Positions 1-12,900 of a stretch of 64,000 nucleotides of DNA are shown here, in pieces. Below the pieces are notes generated by a model that saw nothing but the letters and a program-made list of their open reading frames with translations, did not search any database and was not told where the DNA came from. The DNA comes from Blepharisma stoltei. Taxonomy: Eukaryota > Ciliophora > Heterotrichea > Heterotrichida > Blepharismidae. Location of the stretch: positions 1-64,000 of the forward strand of contig CAJZBQ010000063.1 in assembly GCA_914767885.1 (NCBI GenBank), given 5' to 3'. Position numbers and translations under genes: made by a program. Position 1 is the first letter of the stretch. Each line of letters begins with the position of its first letter.

Positions 1-2934
1 ACACCCTAACACCCTAACACCCTAACCCCAACACCCTAACACCAAACCCTAACCACCCCCTAACACCCCTAACACCCTAAACACCCTAACACCCTAACAC
101 CCTAACACCCTAACACCCTAACACCCCTAACACCCTAACACCCTAACACCCTAACACCCTAACCCACCTAACACCACTAACACCCTAACACCCTAACACC
201 CTAACCCCCTAACACCCTAACACCCTAACACCCTAACACCCTAACACCCTAACACCCTAACACCCTAACACCCTAACCACCCTAACACCCTAACACCCTA
301 ACACCCTAACACCCCTAACACCCTAACACCCCTAACACCCTAACACCCTAACACCCTAACACCCTAACACCCTAACACCCCTAACACCCTAACACCCTAA
401 CACCCTAACACCCCTAAACACCCTAACACCCTAACACCCTAACACCCTAACACCCTAACACCCTAACACCCCCTAACACCCTAACACCCTAACACCCTAA
501 CACCCTACCCCTACACCCTAACACCCTAAACACCCCTAACACCCTAACACCCCTAACACCCCTAACACCCTAACACCCTAACACCCTAAACACCCTAACA
601 CCCCTAACACCCCTAACACCCTAACACCCTAACACCCTAACACCCTAACACCCTAACACCCTAACACCCTAACACCCTAACACCCTAACACCCTAACACC
701 CTAACACCCTAACACCCTAACACCCTAACACCCTAACACCCTAACACACCCTAACACCCTAACACCCTAACACCCTAACACCCTAACACCCTAACACCCT
801 AACACCCTAACACCCCCTAACACCCTAACACCCTAACACCCTAACACCCTAACACCCTAACACCCTAACACCCTAACACCCTAACACCCTAACACCCTAA
901 CACCCTAACACCCTAACACCCTAACACCCTAACACCCTAACACCCTAACACCCTAACACCCTAACACCCCTACACACCCTAACACCCTAACACCCTAACA
1001 CCCTAACACCCTAACACCCTAACACCCTAACACCCTAACACCCTAACACCCTAACACCACCCTAACACCCTAACACACCCTAACACCCTAACACCCTAAC
1101 ACCCTAACACCCTAACACCCTAACACCCTAACACCCTAACACCCTAACACCCTAACACCCTAACACCCTAACACCCTAACACCCTAACACCCTAACACCC
1201 TAACACCCTAACACCCTAACACCCTAACACCCTAACACCCTAACACCCTAACACCCTAACACCCTAACACCCTAACACCCTAACACCCTAACACCCTAAC
1301 ACCCTAACACCCTAACACCCTAACACCCTAACACCCTAACACCCTAACACCCTAACACCCTAACACCCTAACACCCTAACACCCTAACACCCTAACACCC
1401 TAACACCCTAACACCCTAACACCCTAACACCCTAACACCCTAACACCCTAACACCCTAACACCCCTAACACCCTAACACCCTAACACCCTAACACCCTAA
1501 CACCCTAACACCCTAACACCCTAACACCCTAACACCCTAACACCCTAACACCCTAACACCCTAACACCCTAACACCCTAACACCCTAACACCCTAACACC
1601 CTAACACCCTAACACCCTAACACCCTAACACCCTAACACCCTAACACCCTAACACCCTAACACCCTAACACCCTAACACCCTAACACCCTAACACCCTAA
1701 CACCCTAACACCCTAACACCCTAACACCCTAACACCCTAACACCCTAACACCCTAACACCCTAACACCCTAACACCCTAACACCCTAACACCCTAACACC
1801 CTAACACCCTAACACCCTAACACCCTAACACCCTAACACCCTAACACCCTAACACCCTAACACCCTAACACCCTAACACCCTAACACCCTAACACCCTAA
1901 CACCCTAACACCCTAACACCCTAACACCCTAACACCCTAACACCCTAACACCCTAACACCCTAACACCCTAACACCCTAACACCCTAACACCCTAACACC
2001 CTAACACCCTAACACCCTAACACCCTAACACCCTAACACCCTAACACCCTAACACCCTAACACCCTAACACCCTAACACCCTAACACCCTAACACCCTAA
2101 CACCCTAACACCCTAACACCCTAACACCCTAACACCCTAACACCCTAACACCCTAACACCCTAACACCCTAACACCCTAACACCCTAACACCCTAACACC
2201 CTAACACCCTAACACCCTAACACCCTAACACCCTAACACCCTAACACCCTAACACCCTAACACCCTAACACCCTAACACCCTAACACCCTAACACCCTAA
2301 CACCCTAACACCCTAACACCCTAACACCCTAACACCCTAACACCCTAACACCCTAACACCCTAACACCCTAACACCCTAACACCCTAACACCCTAACACC
2401 CTAACACCCTAACACCCTAACACCCTAACACCCTAACACCCTAACACCCTAACACCCTAACACCCTAACACCCTAACACCCTAACACCCTAACACCCTAA
2501 CACCCTAACACCCTAACACCCTAACACCCTAAACACCCTAACACCCTAACACCCTAACACCCTAACACCCTAACACCCTAACACCCTAACACCCTAACAC
2601 CCTAACACCCTAACACCCTAACACCCTAACACCCTAACACCCTAACACCCTAACACCCTAACACCCTAACACCCTAACACCCTAACACCCTAACACCCTA
2701 ACACCCTAACACCCTAAACACCCTAACACCCTAACACCCTAACACCCTAACACCCCTAACACCCTAACACCCTAACACCCTAACACCCTAACACCCTAAC
2801 ACCCTAACACCCTAACACCCTAACACCCTAACACCCTAACACCCTAACACCCTAACACCCTAACACCCTAACACCCTAACACCCTAACACCCTAACACCC
2901 TAACACCCTAACACCCTAACACCCTAACACCTAA
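1..2934. repeat. Telomeric repeat array, CCCTAACA
   Basis: About 2.9 kb of the 8-base unit CCCTAACA, C-rich strand 5' to 3', as expected at the left end of a chromosome. Bases 1080-2930 are almost perfect. The first kilobase has many small variants (extra C, extra A, lost bases), and a few occur near 2530, 2715 and 2755. This unit is the one known from Blepharisma and Stentor. Somatic telomeres of ciliates are usually only tens to hundreds of bases, so this length points to a germline chromosome end. The noisier distal part may be real variation or thin read support. Confidence 0.97.
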
Positions 2935-3030
2935 TTTAAGCTATTGCTTCAGAATCACCGGGCTTAATTCCTGAATCCTATTATTATATAACTAATTTAT
3001 AAAAATAAAAATCTTTGAACAAAAATTAAT

Positions 3031-6000
3031 CTAAAAAGAGTTAAAATTTAATAAATTTGATTTGGTGCTACCATCGAATTTTTTTCCAATCTCTATTTCG
3101 GGAATCATTTTTGGCAGAATACTTGCTTCTTCTAAATGCTTTGTTTGAGCCCTAATAAAAGGGATATAATAAAGTAAGTAAAGCAACGCAAGTTCAAATG
3201 AGAATAATATAGTAATACCAATAATTATGCTCAATTGTAGAGATATTACCTGCTTTGAGCTTGAATCTGCCATATCAAAGTCATCAGCCATGGAATCCTG
3301 CAAAATGCCGAAATTCGTAAGGTATACTCGAGAGCTCTTTTTGTTCGGACGTTTCGGCATTTCCCGTCCAAGCCAACTAATGTTGGTTTTACCAACTCCC
3401 CAAATGGCATAATCCTGACAACAAGAGGTTCTGTCATTTGTGGAGTTGGTAAAATTTATCGGTTTAACACCCTGTCTTTCCCATCGGAAAAGATGAGGAA
3501 CACCGAGCAAAAAGCGTGCTCGGGCTATAACTATATTTTACTGTATAAGAGCGGTATTCATGAACACTCATATAAAAGGAATCAAAAATAGCTGAATTTG
3601 CTGCAACTCCTGTTCCGTATTTCAAGATATCAAATTGAGAGTCTATTTCTTCAAAAAGGCGGTCTTTTAAAGAACTTGATAGTAAATCTTGCAGATCTTT
3701 TGAATGAAGATTTTTATACTCTTCTCAATATCACAAAATCGTATTTTCAAATTCAATAGATGGATCTGCAAGGCTATAAGATTTTTTATAAATATCTAGA
3801 TATGGGGGCTTATTTATATCTCTTGTAAAATATCCGATTCTTGCTAATAAAGCTCTCCTTATATTAAAGTTTTGTAATAATTTAGGCCGATTTATCATAT
3901 AAGTTTCGCATGCTTTATATAGATAAAGGATTGCCAATATAAAAGCTATTGAAATGATTGCGAAGAAACTTAATCTTCAGCAGAATTTTCAAATAATATT
4001 AGCTTTCACATAATTGCTTTTTTTTACTCCCCCCCTCCGTGAGTAAACAAAAAAATTTTTGTTCACTCACTGAGGGGTTAATTTTTTTTTTTTAAAAAAA
4101 TTTTATAAAAAATATTTTTTTTTTGAAGTTTAAAAAAATCCTAATTCGCAAAAATTTGAAAGCAAATATTAATTTAATTTATAAAATTTATGTTTTAAAA
4201 AGCAATTCGTTCAAAATTAAATAGAATTAGCTCTAGATTTCATTATCCTAATTATCATTTATATATCAATTTTTTTTTCCATAAAAATTTTTTCTATTAA
4301 AAAAATTTTTGTTTACTCACGGAGGGTGGGTTTTTTGGGCAAAAATAGCGATTTTTCTAATGGTTTTGTTCACTCACGAGGGGGGGGAGTTAGGATTTTT
4401 TTGAATCAAATCATTTTCCTTGTTTATTTCAAGCCCATGGATTGAAGTGAGCCTGTCTAAAGCTTAAAGGTTAAAGGTTAAATTAACTTTATTGAGTAGT
4501 TCCCGGTATCGCCACCAGGGCGCATTTTCTCCACCTTGCTTCGTTATTGTGCCGCCTGCCGCAACCCTCCAGGGGTGAACTCCTCGTCGCCTGAGGCTCG
4601 CGTCTAACGACGAGTGTGGTAGGCTGGGTCACCGTGCCGTACATCAAACTTGGGTTGCCTTCCAGAAAATTCAAAAAAATGAATTTTCTGGTCGAGCTGT
4701 CGACCAAGATGGAATTCGTCGCCCAGGACGCAACGCCTGGCATCGCGCTAGGAAGTTGCCCGATTGGTCCAAAGGACTTTGATGGCTTTTCCCCTTTCCA
4801 ACGCCGAACCCATCTTCCACCAAGAGGTAAAACCTTGATCCGGGAATGAGCTGCGGTCGGCCTAATCCGACGTTGCGCTCCACCTAAACCAAGTAAAACC
4901 TGGCCGGATACACATCACCGAGCGCTATCCTCCCTTCCACAAGGTCCCTGGGTCTCCCCAGCTACAGGTGTTAAGAGAGGGTGGGCTGGTTCGCCACGCC
5001 ATTTTAATGTATATAGCCTGTCTAAAGCTACCTGTCTTAGAGAACTATAGCTTGAAACGACAGAATTTTTAATAAATTTTCAAAAATTCTCATAAGCAGA
5101 TTTTAGCCTAACTATGAAATAAAGAAGTACACATAAACAAAGTCCAAGAATGATGATTCCAGCTCATAGTAAAAGATTGATATAAAGACTGGAATCATGT
5201 ATTCGATTTTTTTCACATTCAACTAAGCCAGACAATGCATCTTTTATTAATTCAAATGGATAACTAACACTATTTATCATTAGTCATCTTGTTTCATGCG
5301 CATAGCCAATATCTTTTGTCTTTGCACATTTTAGCAAGACTTGGCCCTAAATACTATTTACATGCTGAATAAAATTGGTCATTGCATCATAAAGGTTGTA
5401 TTTTTTTAGGTAAGGATTTCCCATGTCAAATTCCCATATAGGAATAATATTTTCTATAACAATTTTAGAGCTTGGGCAATAGCTTCACTGTGACTTGTCA
5501 CTCAATACATTTTCTTGCAAAACTGAAAGCTCTGATATAGTTTGATTTAAATATTCAGAGTCTCTTGTAAGGTTAAAAACTCCTTGTTCAATTTCAACAC
5601 TAATTGATCTCACTAAATTTGCAGCTGATCCGATATAAAACATAATTTGGCCTAGGTGGTTGAAAATATCTAAAGAGTTTGTGTGTGCTACTTGCTCTAT
5701 GATGTAAGCTAATATACCAATATTAGTTCCAATCATTGCTATGATCTATTTAAAAAGTACTGCAAAGAATAAAATTCATTGGAATTTTTTAATAGATTTA
5801 CTAGTACTTAAAATATACTTTGATGCAGATCCTAATTTAAAATTACTCTCAGAAGATACGGATAATGAGCAACCAGAGCTTGCAGGGGCTAGTGACAAGA
5901 TTTTTTCCTCATCAAAATCTTCAGAATTTTGTAGATCACTTGCTTTTGAAATGTGTTGTTGTTTCTATCCTATATTCATATAGAAAATAGGATAATGACT

Positions 6001-8824
6001 AACCAGTTAGAATGCTTTCATTAATTGCAAATAAGTGCTAATTTTTTTAAAATAGAACTAATCATAGGTAAAATTTTTTATTTTACTAAACGTTAAATTA
6101 GAAATCAAAGCTATTGCATATAAATTATTATTTCAGCTATAAAAATTAAAATTTGAGGGGGAAATTAATAAAATTTATTTGAAAAGTTAATTTTTTGCCT
6201 TTTGAGTATTCAGTAGGTTGATTTTCAGATATTTCAGTTGGAATTTCTTTTAAAATTTTTGGTGAATTACAAAAGTATTCAACTTGCTCATTATTAACTT
6301 GACTTTTTCATTTTTTGATTTCAGATTTATCAGTCAGCACCAATATCATATGGATTGTATCAGATTTTGATTTTCTCGCGGTGTGAACTAGTACTGTTTT
6401 TTTATGATTAAAATAAATTACAACTGGCTCAAATAATGGCAAAATTGATATGTTTATTCTTGGAATAATATCAGAAATATTCATCTCTGAATAATTGCTT
6501 TTGCCTAAGCCTATTATAGATATCAATTGTGCAGAATGGCTATATATTTGCCCTTCTTCGGATATTGAAATTATTTGTCTCTTGGTTTTTATTTGAGAAA
6601 AACAGATCTATAATAAGCGTTATTTTTGAATGCTGTAAGCTTTATTACCACCTTGCATTCAAAAATATACCCATCTAATTTTTGAAGAAATGATGAATGA
6701 GATATTTCTAATTCAGTGCAGGTGCATAATCTATAATAGTTGAACATGTGATCATTATGATGTAAAGAATAAGGTTTAGGAATAAATTGATTAAAATCGC
6801 GATTAATCATTTCAATTGGAGACACATTGAGTATAGCTGCAGCTTTTGCATTCATATATGCAATACTCCCAAATGAGCTAGTTTCTGTCGATACTAGTAT
6901 AATTCCAAAGGATTGATCATAGCTTTCAAACTTTTTAAAGTCGTTTAAAGACCCAGAGTTCTTTATGTTCAATTTTCTTTTAAGTATAGTCCATATCCCT
7001 ATGCAGATTTCTTTATCGATTTAAAATTAACATTTAATAATAAAGCCATTTTCAACTTTGTTCCACTAGTCAATCATTTTTTGGCACATCATTTTTCAAC
7101 CCTTTCGTCAATATTTCACCTTTAAGTGATTCTGTTTTGGTTGTTCAACTTTCTCTTACATTTTGTCGATAAAGAAATCTATATATGGATATGTATTATA
7201 TAGCATTTCCTTCTTCGACTTCTCCGAGAATATTGATTAAAAAAAGTCCATATAAATCAAGTATTTCAGAATTCCTTATTTCTTGTGAAAGTGATTCATA
7301 AAGTGACTTAATTTTCTTTGAAATACTGCAAACTTTTTTAATAAAATGCTTTAGCTTGTTTATTTCTGGATCTTTTCTTGCGATTTCTGCTCATAAATCT
7401 AGCAATATCAAACAAATTTCAACATCAAATTTTTTAGCTTCATCAAGGCATAATATACGATCTAAGTTTTTAATTTCTGATAATCCACTTACATTTTTTT
7501 CAAATTTCTCTAGAATTCGAAACTTTTGTATACATGCCTCAATGTTCTGCTTAAGCAAGCTATACTTTGTTAGTTTAACCCTCCCAAGCCTTTCATCTTT
7601 TGCAATATAAATACAAAAATTGACTTCTCATATAACATAAAGTGAATTTTTCTTTAACTTTGAGTTAAACTGCTCAGAAAGCATTTCAATGACTTCACTT
7701 TTAGCATCGTACTGCTCATCTACCAATAAATGCCTAATTGAATGCTCCAAAGTAAATTGGCTTTTCGGATTGATTCTATTGAATTTTAGAACAGAATATT
7801 TTCTATGCACATAGATTGTTATAAAAAGGCAAGATAAAGGTAGCAAAAATATACATAGCAGGGTTAATGTTGTTGGGTTATCGGTTAAATATCCAAATAA
7901 AAAAACAACTAAGCAAACTAAAATATTACCCATTTTGCATGCTTGAATTGAATTTTCAACTGGATTGAAATAGTGTAGAAATCTAAATTCAAGTACTAAT
8001 AAATATACTGCCATTACCATGCCTATCATTATTCGATATTCATAATGACTTTTGTCAACAAATGCAAACAGAAAGCATTGAGCAATAAAAAATAATATGC
8101 AGAGCAAATCCCATGAGGAATTAGACCTTGCTTTTATGTTTTTATGAGCTACTGAGTGTCTTAAATCTGCTTTCATCATTTCTATGAGAAAAACTATCGG
8201 TACAAAAACAACTAAAATAAGGAAGCTTGAAATCGTTCCCAAAATTCCGAAATTATAGTTGTCTGCATCATGATCATCATACTCCTGCACGTATCTGTAA
8301 TCAAAAGCTGAGTATTTGATGACAATTATCAAAGTTGTTAAATATGGAATTAGCGATATTGAGCTAAATAAATATAAAAGGGCTTTAGCAATCATAAGTA
8401 AAATACCAGGTAAATTGCAATTAAAATACTTACAACCACAATGCAAAAAAACAATAAAAATCGAGGATGCATTAATGGTTGAACTTAAAATAAAATAAAA
8501 AGTATAAAGACCTTGCTTTGCAAATAAATAGTCGTAATTGAAAAATCTAAAGCAATTTCAAATAGTTGAGTATGAACTTCAATGGCGAATAGACATATCA
8601 GGATATCAAAAAAGAGATACCACCTGAATTGTGATAATTATATTTGAAAATATTTCTCGAATTATTTGTTGCTTAAAAGAAACTCTAGTCTTGAAGTCTG
8701 ACTCGAAAATCCCTATAATGCAACTCAATAAAAATCCTTGCAAATTTTTATATTTGTCAAGTGGCTTTCTACTTATGAATAGTTGATTGCCTTCTATATG
8801 AAAATCTTCCCCATCTGTTATCAT
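3031..8824 (-). CDS. TmcB/TmcC-like multi-pass membrane protein with PAS domain
   Basis: Gene of roughly 1,400 residues read with UGA as Trp. The start (ATG at 8824) follows an in-frame TAA directly; the stop is TAG at 3031. In order it shows an N-terminal block of many hydrophobic segments (8600-7790), a helical region like the TPR part of TmcB/TmcC proteins (7790-7204), a PAS-like domain (about 6920-6600, with SFGSIAYMNAKAAAIL and NRDFNQFIPKP), then at least four further membrane segments (near 5740, 5180, 3930 and 3220). This matches the ciliate family annotated as tiny macrocysts B/C-like, presumed membrane sensors. Two 15-nt introns and several eliminated inserts interrupt it. One missing A near 6592 and one extra A near 4018 break the frame and look like homopolymer errors. 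The segment 3300-3540 is unresolved. The stop lies only about 100 bp from the telomere. Confidence 0.8.
3387..3454. repeat. Inverted repeat with ACCAACTCC arms inside the Tmc-like gene
   Basis: Arms 3387-3406 and 3435-3454 are 20 bp each with one mismatch. The surrounding 3300-3540 is more GC-rich than the gene and carries a second small hairpin (GAGCAAAAAGCGTGCTC, about 3506-3522). The reading frame of the gene changes across this stretch, so it is probably an eliminated foldback insert whose boundaries I could not fix. Confidence 0.5.
4027..4389. mobile_element. BogoMITE-like IES, 363 bp, TTA duplication
   Basis: Starts CTCCCCCCCTCCGTGAGTA and ends with the inverted equivalent; TTA flanks it at 4024-4026 and 4390-4392. 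The left end is itself a hairpin (end sequence followed by its own inverted copy). The interior matches the other MITE copies here in reverse orientation. It lies in an exon of the Tmc-like gene. Removal leaves the frame one base off in an A8 run, probably a homopolymer error. Confidence 0.9.
4465..5015 (-). mobile_element. SINE-like retroelement, 551 bp, 14-bp TSD
   Basis: Flanked by the perfect direct repeat GCCTGTCTAAAGCT (4451-4464 and 5016-5029). On the minus strand it has the head ATACATTAAAATGGCG next to the right repeat and a simple-repeat tail (TTTAACC-type) at the left. It is far more GC-rich than the host gene. Removing it with one repeat copy rejoins the Tmc-like frame (LRQVALDRLTSIHGLE). 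The ORFs inside it are not conserved between copies. Confidence 0.88.
5347..5361 (-). other. 15-nt spliceosomal intron
   Basis: Minus strand GTAAATAGTATTTAG in the Tmc-like gene. It holds an in-frame TAG, and its removal keeps the frame (IQH then GQVLLKC). Confidence 0.85.
5746..5760 (-). other. 15-nt spliceosomal intron
   Basis: Minus strand GTACTTTTTAAATAG in the Tmc-like gene. Removal joins a membrane helix (WILFFA then IIAMIGTNIG). Confidence 0.85.
5950..6202. mobile_element. Probable IES, about 253 bp, TGA/TCA boundaries
   Basis: Both flanking reading frames of the Tmc-like gene run into stops here. TGA copies at 5947-5949 and 6203-6205 (TCA on the coding strand) lie in the same codon phase, and joining them gives EYSKASDLQNSED. 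The interior is AT-rich with no clear inverted ends. Boundaries are predicted only. Confidence 0.55.
6990..7198. mobile_element. IES with 28-bp imperfect TIRs and a TATAG duplication
   Basis: Inverted ends of the type CATATCC..TAT..AGATTTCTTTATCGA occur at the left (about 6991-7019) and, inverted, at the right (about 7166-7193). TATAG flanks the element at 6985-6989 and 7199-7203. Both gene frames stop inside it; excision leaving one TATAG gives EEGNAILKRKLNIKNSG in frame, leading into the PAS domain. The ends are unlike the C-rich MITE families. Confidence 0.85.
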
Positions 8825-9907
8825 TTAAGACTCGAATTAAAAAAATGATAATAATTTATCATTTTCGCAATGAATAGGCAACTGTATGCTTTTTAAATAT
8901 ATTTTATTTACTCTAGCTTTCCCTTCTTGTTAAAAGTAAAACAATTAGAAATACCTATTTTAAAAATTAGCAAGCAAAAAATATTTTCTTAAATCACGAA
9001 TAGCTTGCTTTATTTAATTCTATTTCTGTGTCTATTTTATATATCCCAAGCACTGACGTTTACTGCCGCTTTTAAATTGGAACAAAAATCCTATTCCAAT
9101 TTAAATGATTCAATTTTTTTTAAAAATGCTATATTAAATTTTCTCTATATAAAACCATCTATAAAATTAAAAAAAATATAAATTAAACGTGATGTTTTGA
9201 ATTTTAGTTCGTTTTTATAAGAAATAATTCTTAAAATTAATCTAGGCAGTTCAAATACTATTTAAATATATTTGCAACGCATGGAGATGGGCAATCTTTT
9301 TGAGAGGTATGCAAAAGCGAAGTGCAGGTGATCACGCATATTTTAGAGCCAACTATATACTTTGAATTACTCAAGTAGTAATTCCTGAAATAATTATACT
9401 GTCATATGGGCAGGCGTAATATTTTAAGCAATCTGGGAGAAGAAAACCAGGATTAAGCTTATTTAATATTTATTAAATGTGAAATGTATTAAATACTAAG
9501 CTATTTATTTCAAGAAACAAAAAACAAGCATACTTTTCCAGTTTTCCAGTAATATTGATTATATTTAGTAATGCTATGCTCGAAAAGTTCCCTACTCATA
9601 TAATAGATGGATTCTACCTCTTAAAAAATAAATCCAATCATCATCTTTTTTAGTATACAGAACTTAGTTTATAGTCTTTAAATCTAAGAATATAAGCTAT
9701 TAAATATCCCACATATTTAATCAAAATACCTAAATTTTTTAATTTAAATTTTGCATTCTCAAATATTACTATAAATCATTACAAAAAGAATTGATTATTC
9801 AATTAATTTCCTAACAAATATAAAATTGTAGGATATAATTATTATGAAAATTATTTACAATGCTCTTAAAATTTATCAAAACCCGTTTAATATATTATTT
9901 AATTTAC
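8825..9907. other. Intergenic, AT-rich, no gene seen
   Basis: Lies between the start of the Tmc-like gene and the stop of the Cys-rich receptor-like gene, both on the minus strand. It should hold the promoter of the first. The only structure noted is a palindrome, TTTAAATTGGAA at 9071-9082 with its complement at 9094-9105, resembling an end of the TTTAA-type element family. No long reading frame with UGA as Trp was seen. Confidence 0.6.
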
Positions 9908-12900
9908 CTAAGACTTTTCTTCCTCTTCTGAAATCACGAACATAGACTTAGAAAACGTTGTTTGCTCAGATTCTGTTTCCAGTGTTATTGGTGGTCTTTC
10001 AAGATCTTCCACATTGACATTAGGCTGTACAGTGCTTATTGCATATTTATGCTCTGGATTTTCTATCATTTTGAACCCTTCCTTCAAAGTTTTATAACAG
10101 AATCTTACTCCCCCCGTGAGTGAAAAAAAAATTTTTGTTCACTCACGGAGGGTGGGGTTTTGTGCAAAAAAATAGCGATTTTTCCAATGTTTTTTGTTCA
10201 CTCACGGAGGGGGGAAGTTATATAAACACCAACTGACGCAACTGTCTGCGTAGCAATAATAATCAAAATTAGAGCTGTAGTTACAGTTTCAGTCGTTGTT
10301 AACTTAATATTAACGGATTCTGATAAATTTCCAGATAGAGAAATCATCACTAAAAGTGTAGCAACTTCACTTGAAAGATTTGCAATCTGATAATAAAGGT
10401 CACTGTAGGGCTGATACTTGGCAAAATAAATAATGAGCACAGCTGATAACAGTGAATTTATAACAATTTGAGTTTCTGGATGCTGCCCTAATAGCACAAT
10501 ATTTATCATGTAGATGAGCCTCCTTATGAAGAATATAAAATAAAATTGAGTGCTTATTAGCCCTTTATCGTTTTTGAATTCATAATGCAGAGTGCTTCAT
10601 TTAGCATAATAGTTCTCTTCCTCTTGCGTTATTTTACTCAGATTGCTGTAAGAAAATTTTATTAATGCTGTGGGAGATGCTACCACAAAGATCTAAATAT
10701 TTCTTACAAGGAAGAAAATAGAAAATATTGAACTTGAGATTTGGACTGAGTTTTCACTCGAAAACTAAATAGATCTTACATATGATAAGCTTAAAATTGC
10801 AGCTATGCCCACGTCTAAATAGGTTTGTATTCAAAATCTCAAGAATATTGAATACTTAAAATACTTGAAAATGGCTGACTCCCCCCCCCCATCCTTGATC
10901 GAACGATTGACTGTAAAAATTCCTAAAAATTGGGGAAATTACCCCCATCCTTGATCGAACGATTTTCATATCATGCAAATTTTTATATATATATAAAAAT
11001 ATAATAGTTATCAAAAGCTTGGGAAGATGTACCTAATGAAGTTGTTTTCAGAGACTTTGAGACGATAGAAAGCTTCGGAATCAACCATTCAAAGTAATTT
11101 AGTCATCAGCATGGGCTTAAAAACTCAATAATTTAATAAAATAGAGATTTTTTTAAAATTTAAAAAAACAAATTTAAATTTAATAAGTAACAAATTAAAA
11201 TTTATACAGTTTAAAGGGGTAACTAATAAATTAAAATATAAAAAAATTGGTATTTTTATGAAATTAATTCAATTTTTTGCTGTAAAAATAATTATTAAAT
11301 ACTCTTAACACTCTTATTTAAAAGTAAATAAAAAAAAAATTATATATATATTTTATTTTATATATAAAATTTTTTCCCAAAAAAATTTTTTTTTAACCAC
11401 CATACTTGATCGAACGATGGCGAGTCGTTCGATCAAGGATGGGGGGGGAGTGAGAGGGCTCCTGAAATATAAGAGTTAGATATTTTTATCATTGCGTATA
11501 TAAAAATGCAAGCTACAGAAGTAATAATGAAAATTGTTAGATCACTTCCAGCATTGAGAAATGCTATATCACTTTTATAATTGAATTTTACTGCCTCATC
11601 GTATGGTGATATTCCTTCATCATAGTCGATAAAAGCTGAAAATAGATTTGGAAAATATCTAACAGCATTTAAATCTTCTAAAAATGATGCAAAAGATTCT
11701 GACATTGGAATTTTTGATAGTCCCAAATAATAAATGACTTGCATTATGCTAATCATTGATCAAAGCCCTTAATGAACCACCTTAGTATGGTAAAGCGACA
11801 GGACTGGGTAAATGCTTCGTTGGCGAAAAGTTTGGAGTAGGAAGGAAACCCAAACTTATACTTGAGTTACTTAAACTAAATTAATTAAGATTAAGACCAA
11901 AACCCTGAAGGATTTGGAGTAAAAAATGAAACAGCCAAGTTTAGGCCAAGGAAAGCTTTAAATGCAGCTGAAGACTGAATCGAGAAATCTGAAAGGATAT
12001 TGCTGTTTGGATAAGGATCATAATAGTATAAAACCCCAGTTAAAGTCTGCTCTATTAAAATTGCATTAGTCTTTGAAACTGAGTTATTCAAAATTACTGA
12101 TAATTCTGTCTCTTTTTCAATTTCGACGTAGGCTTCTAAGTCAATTATTCAAGCTGCATCATTTATTTTGCTGATCGTATATGAAAAATCAGATTCATCT
12201 AAGCTTGATATTTGTATTTTAACATCAATGGCCAGTAAAGGATTTAGCAAATCTTCAGAAAAAGTCAAGTTCAACGTATTATCAAAATTCACCTTTATAG
12301 ATGCATTAAAATAAGCAATAGTGGCACAATTTGTATTTCCATATCCAGTCTTGCATCTGCATACATTTTCATACATTTCTGCATTTTCCACACATTCAAA
12401 ACAAATCGTGCTGTTGTTGCAGGAAGTGCATTGAGCTGGACAATTTTTGCATAAACCTTCATGGGGGTATTTTCCTATAGAACACTCAACACAGCTTGTT
12501 AAATCGTTGCTTAGGCCATATTCATCAATACAGTTACAAGAAGTGGCATTTTCAGCATTTTGCACACAACTTGTGCAAGTATCTGAGGCATAATCTGTGC
12601 AATGCTCGCATATAGAATTAAAACATAAATTGCAGTTCGGTAGGGAATCTTTGCACCCAAGATGGCAATTTGAATTGCAGGCTGTACAGTTATTATACTG
12701 AGATCCAGATCAAAATTCGTCTATTCCACAATTCGGGATGCAAACTTGTGTTGGCAAGCATGCTAAGCAAGTTTCAAAGCATCTAGATTGAGCCAAGTAC
12801 GATATTTCTTTTGCAGAGTTAAATATCTGAATATCATAAATGAACCCTTTAAAAAACCCATCAATTTTTGACTGATGCAGCTTCCCACCTATAATATTTC

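Noticed and set aside
1-2934. Reading the whole array as assembly artefact
   Set aside because: The unit is the correct heterotrich telomere sequence, lies at the contig end in the right orientation, and is nearly perfect for 1.8 kb next to unique DNA.
4489-4883. Several overlapping frames of 70-84 codons in the GC-rich block
   Set aside because: They lie in a SINE-like element, are in conflicting frames and are not kept in other copies.
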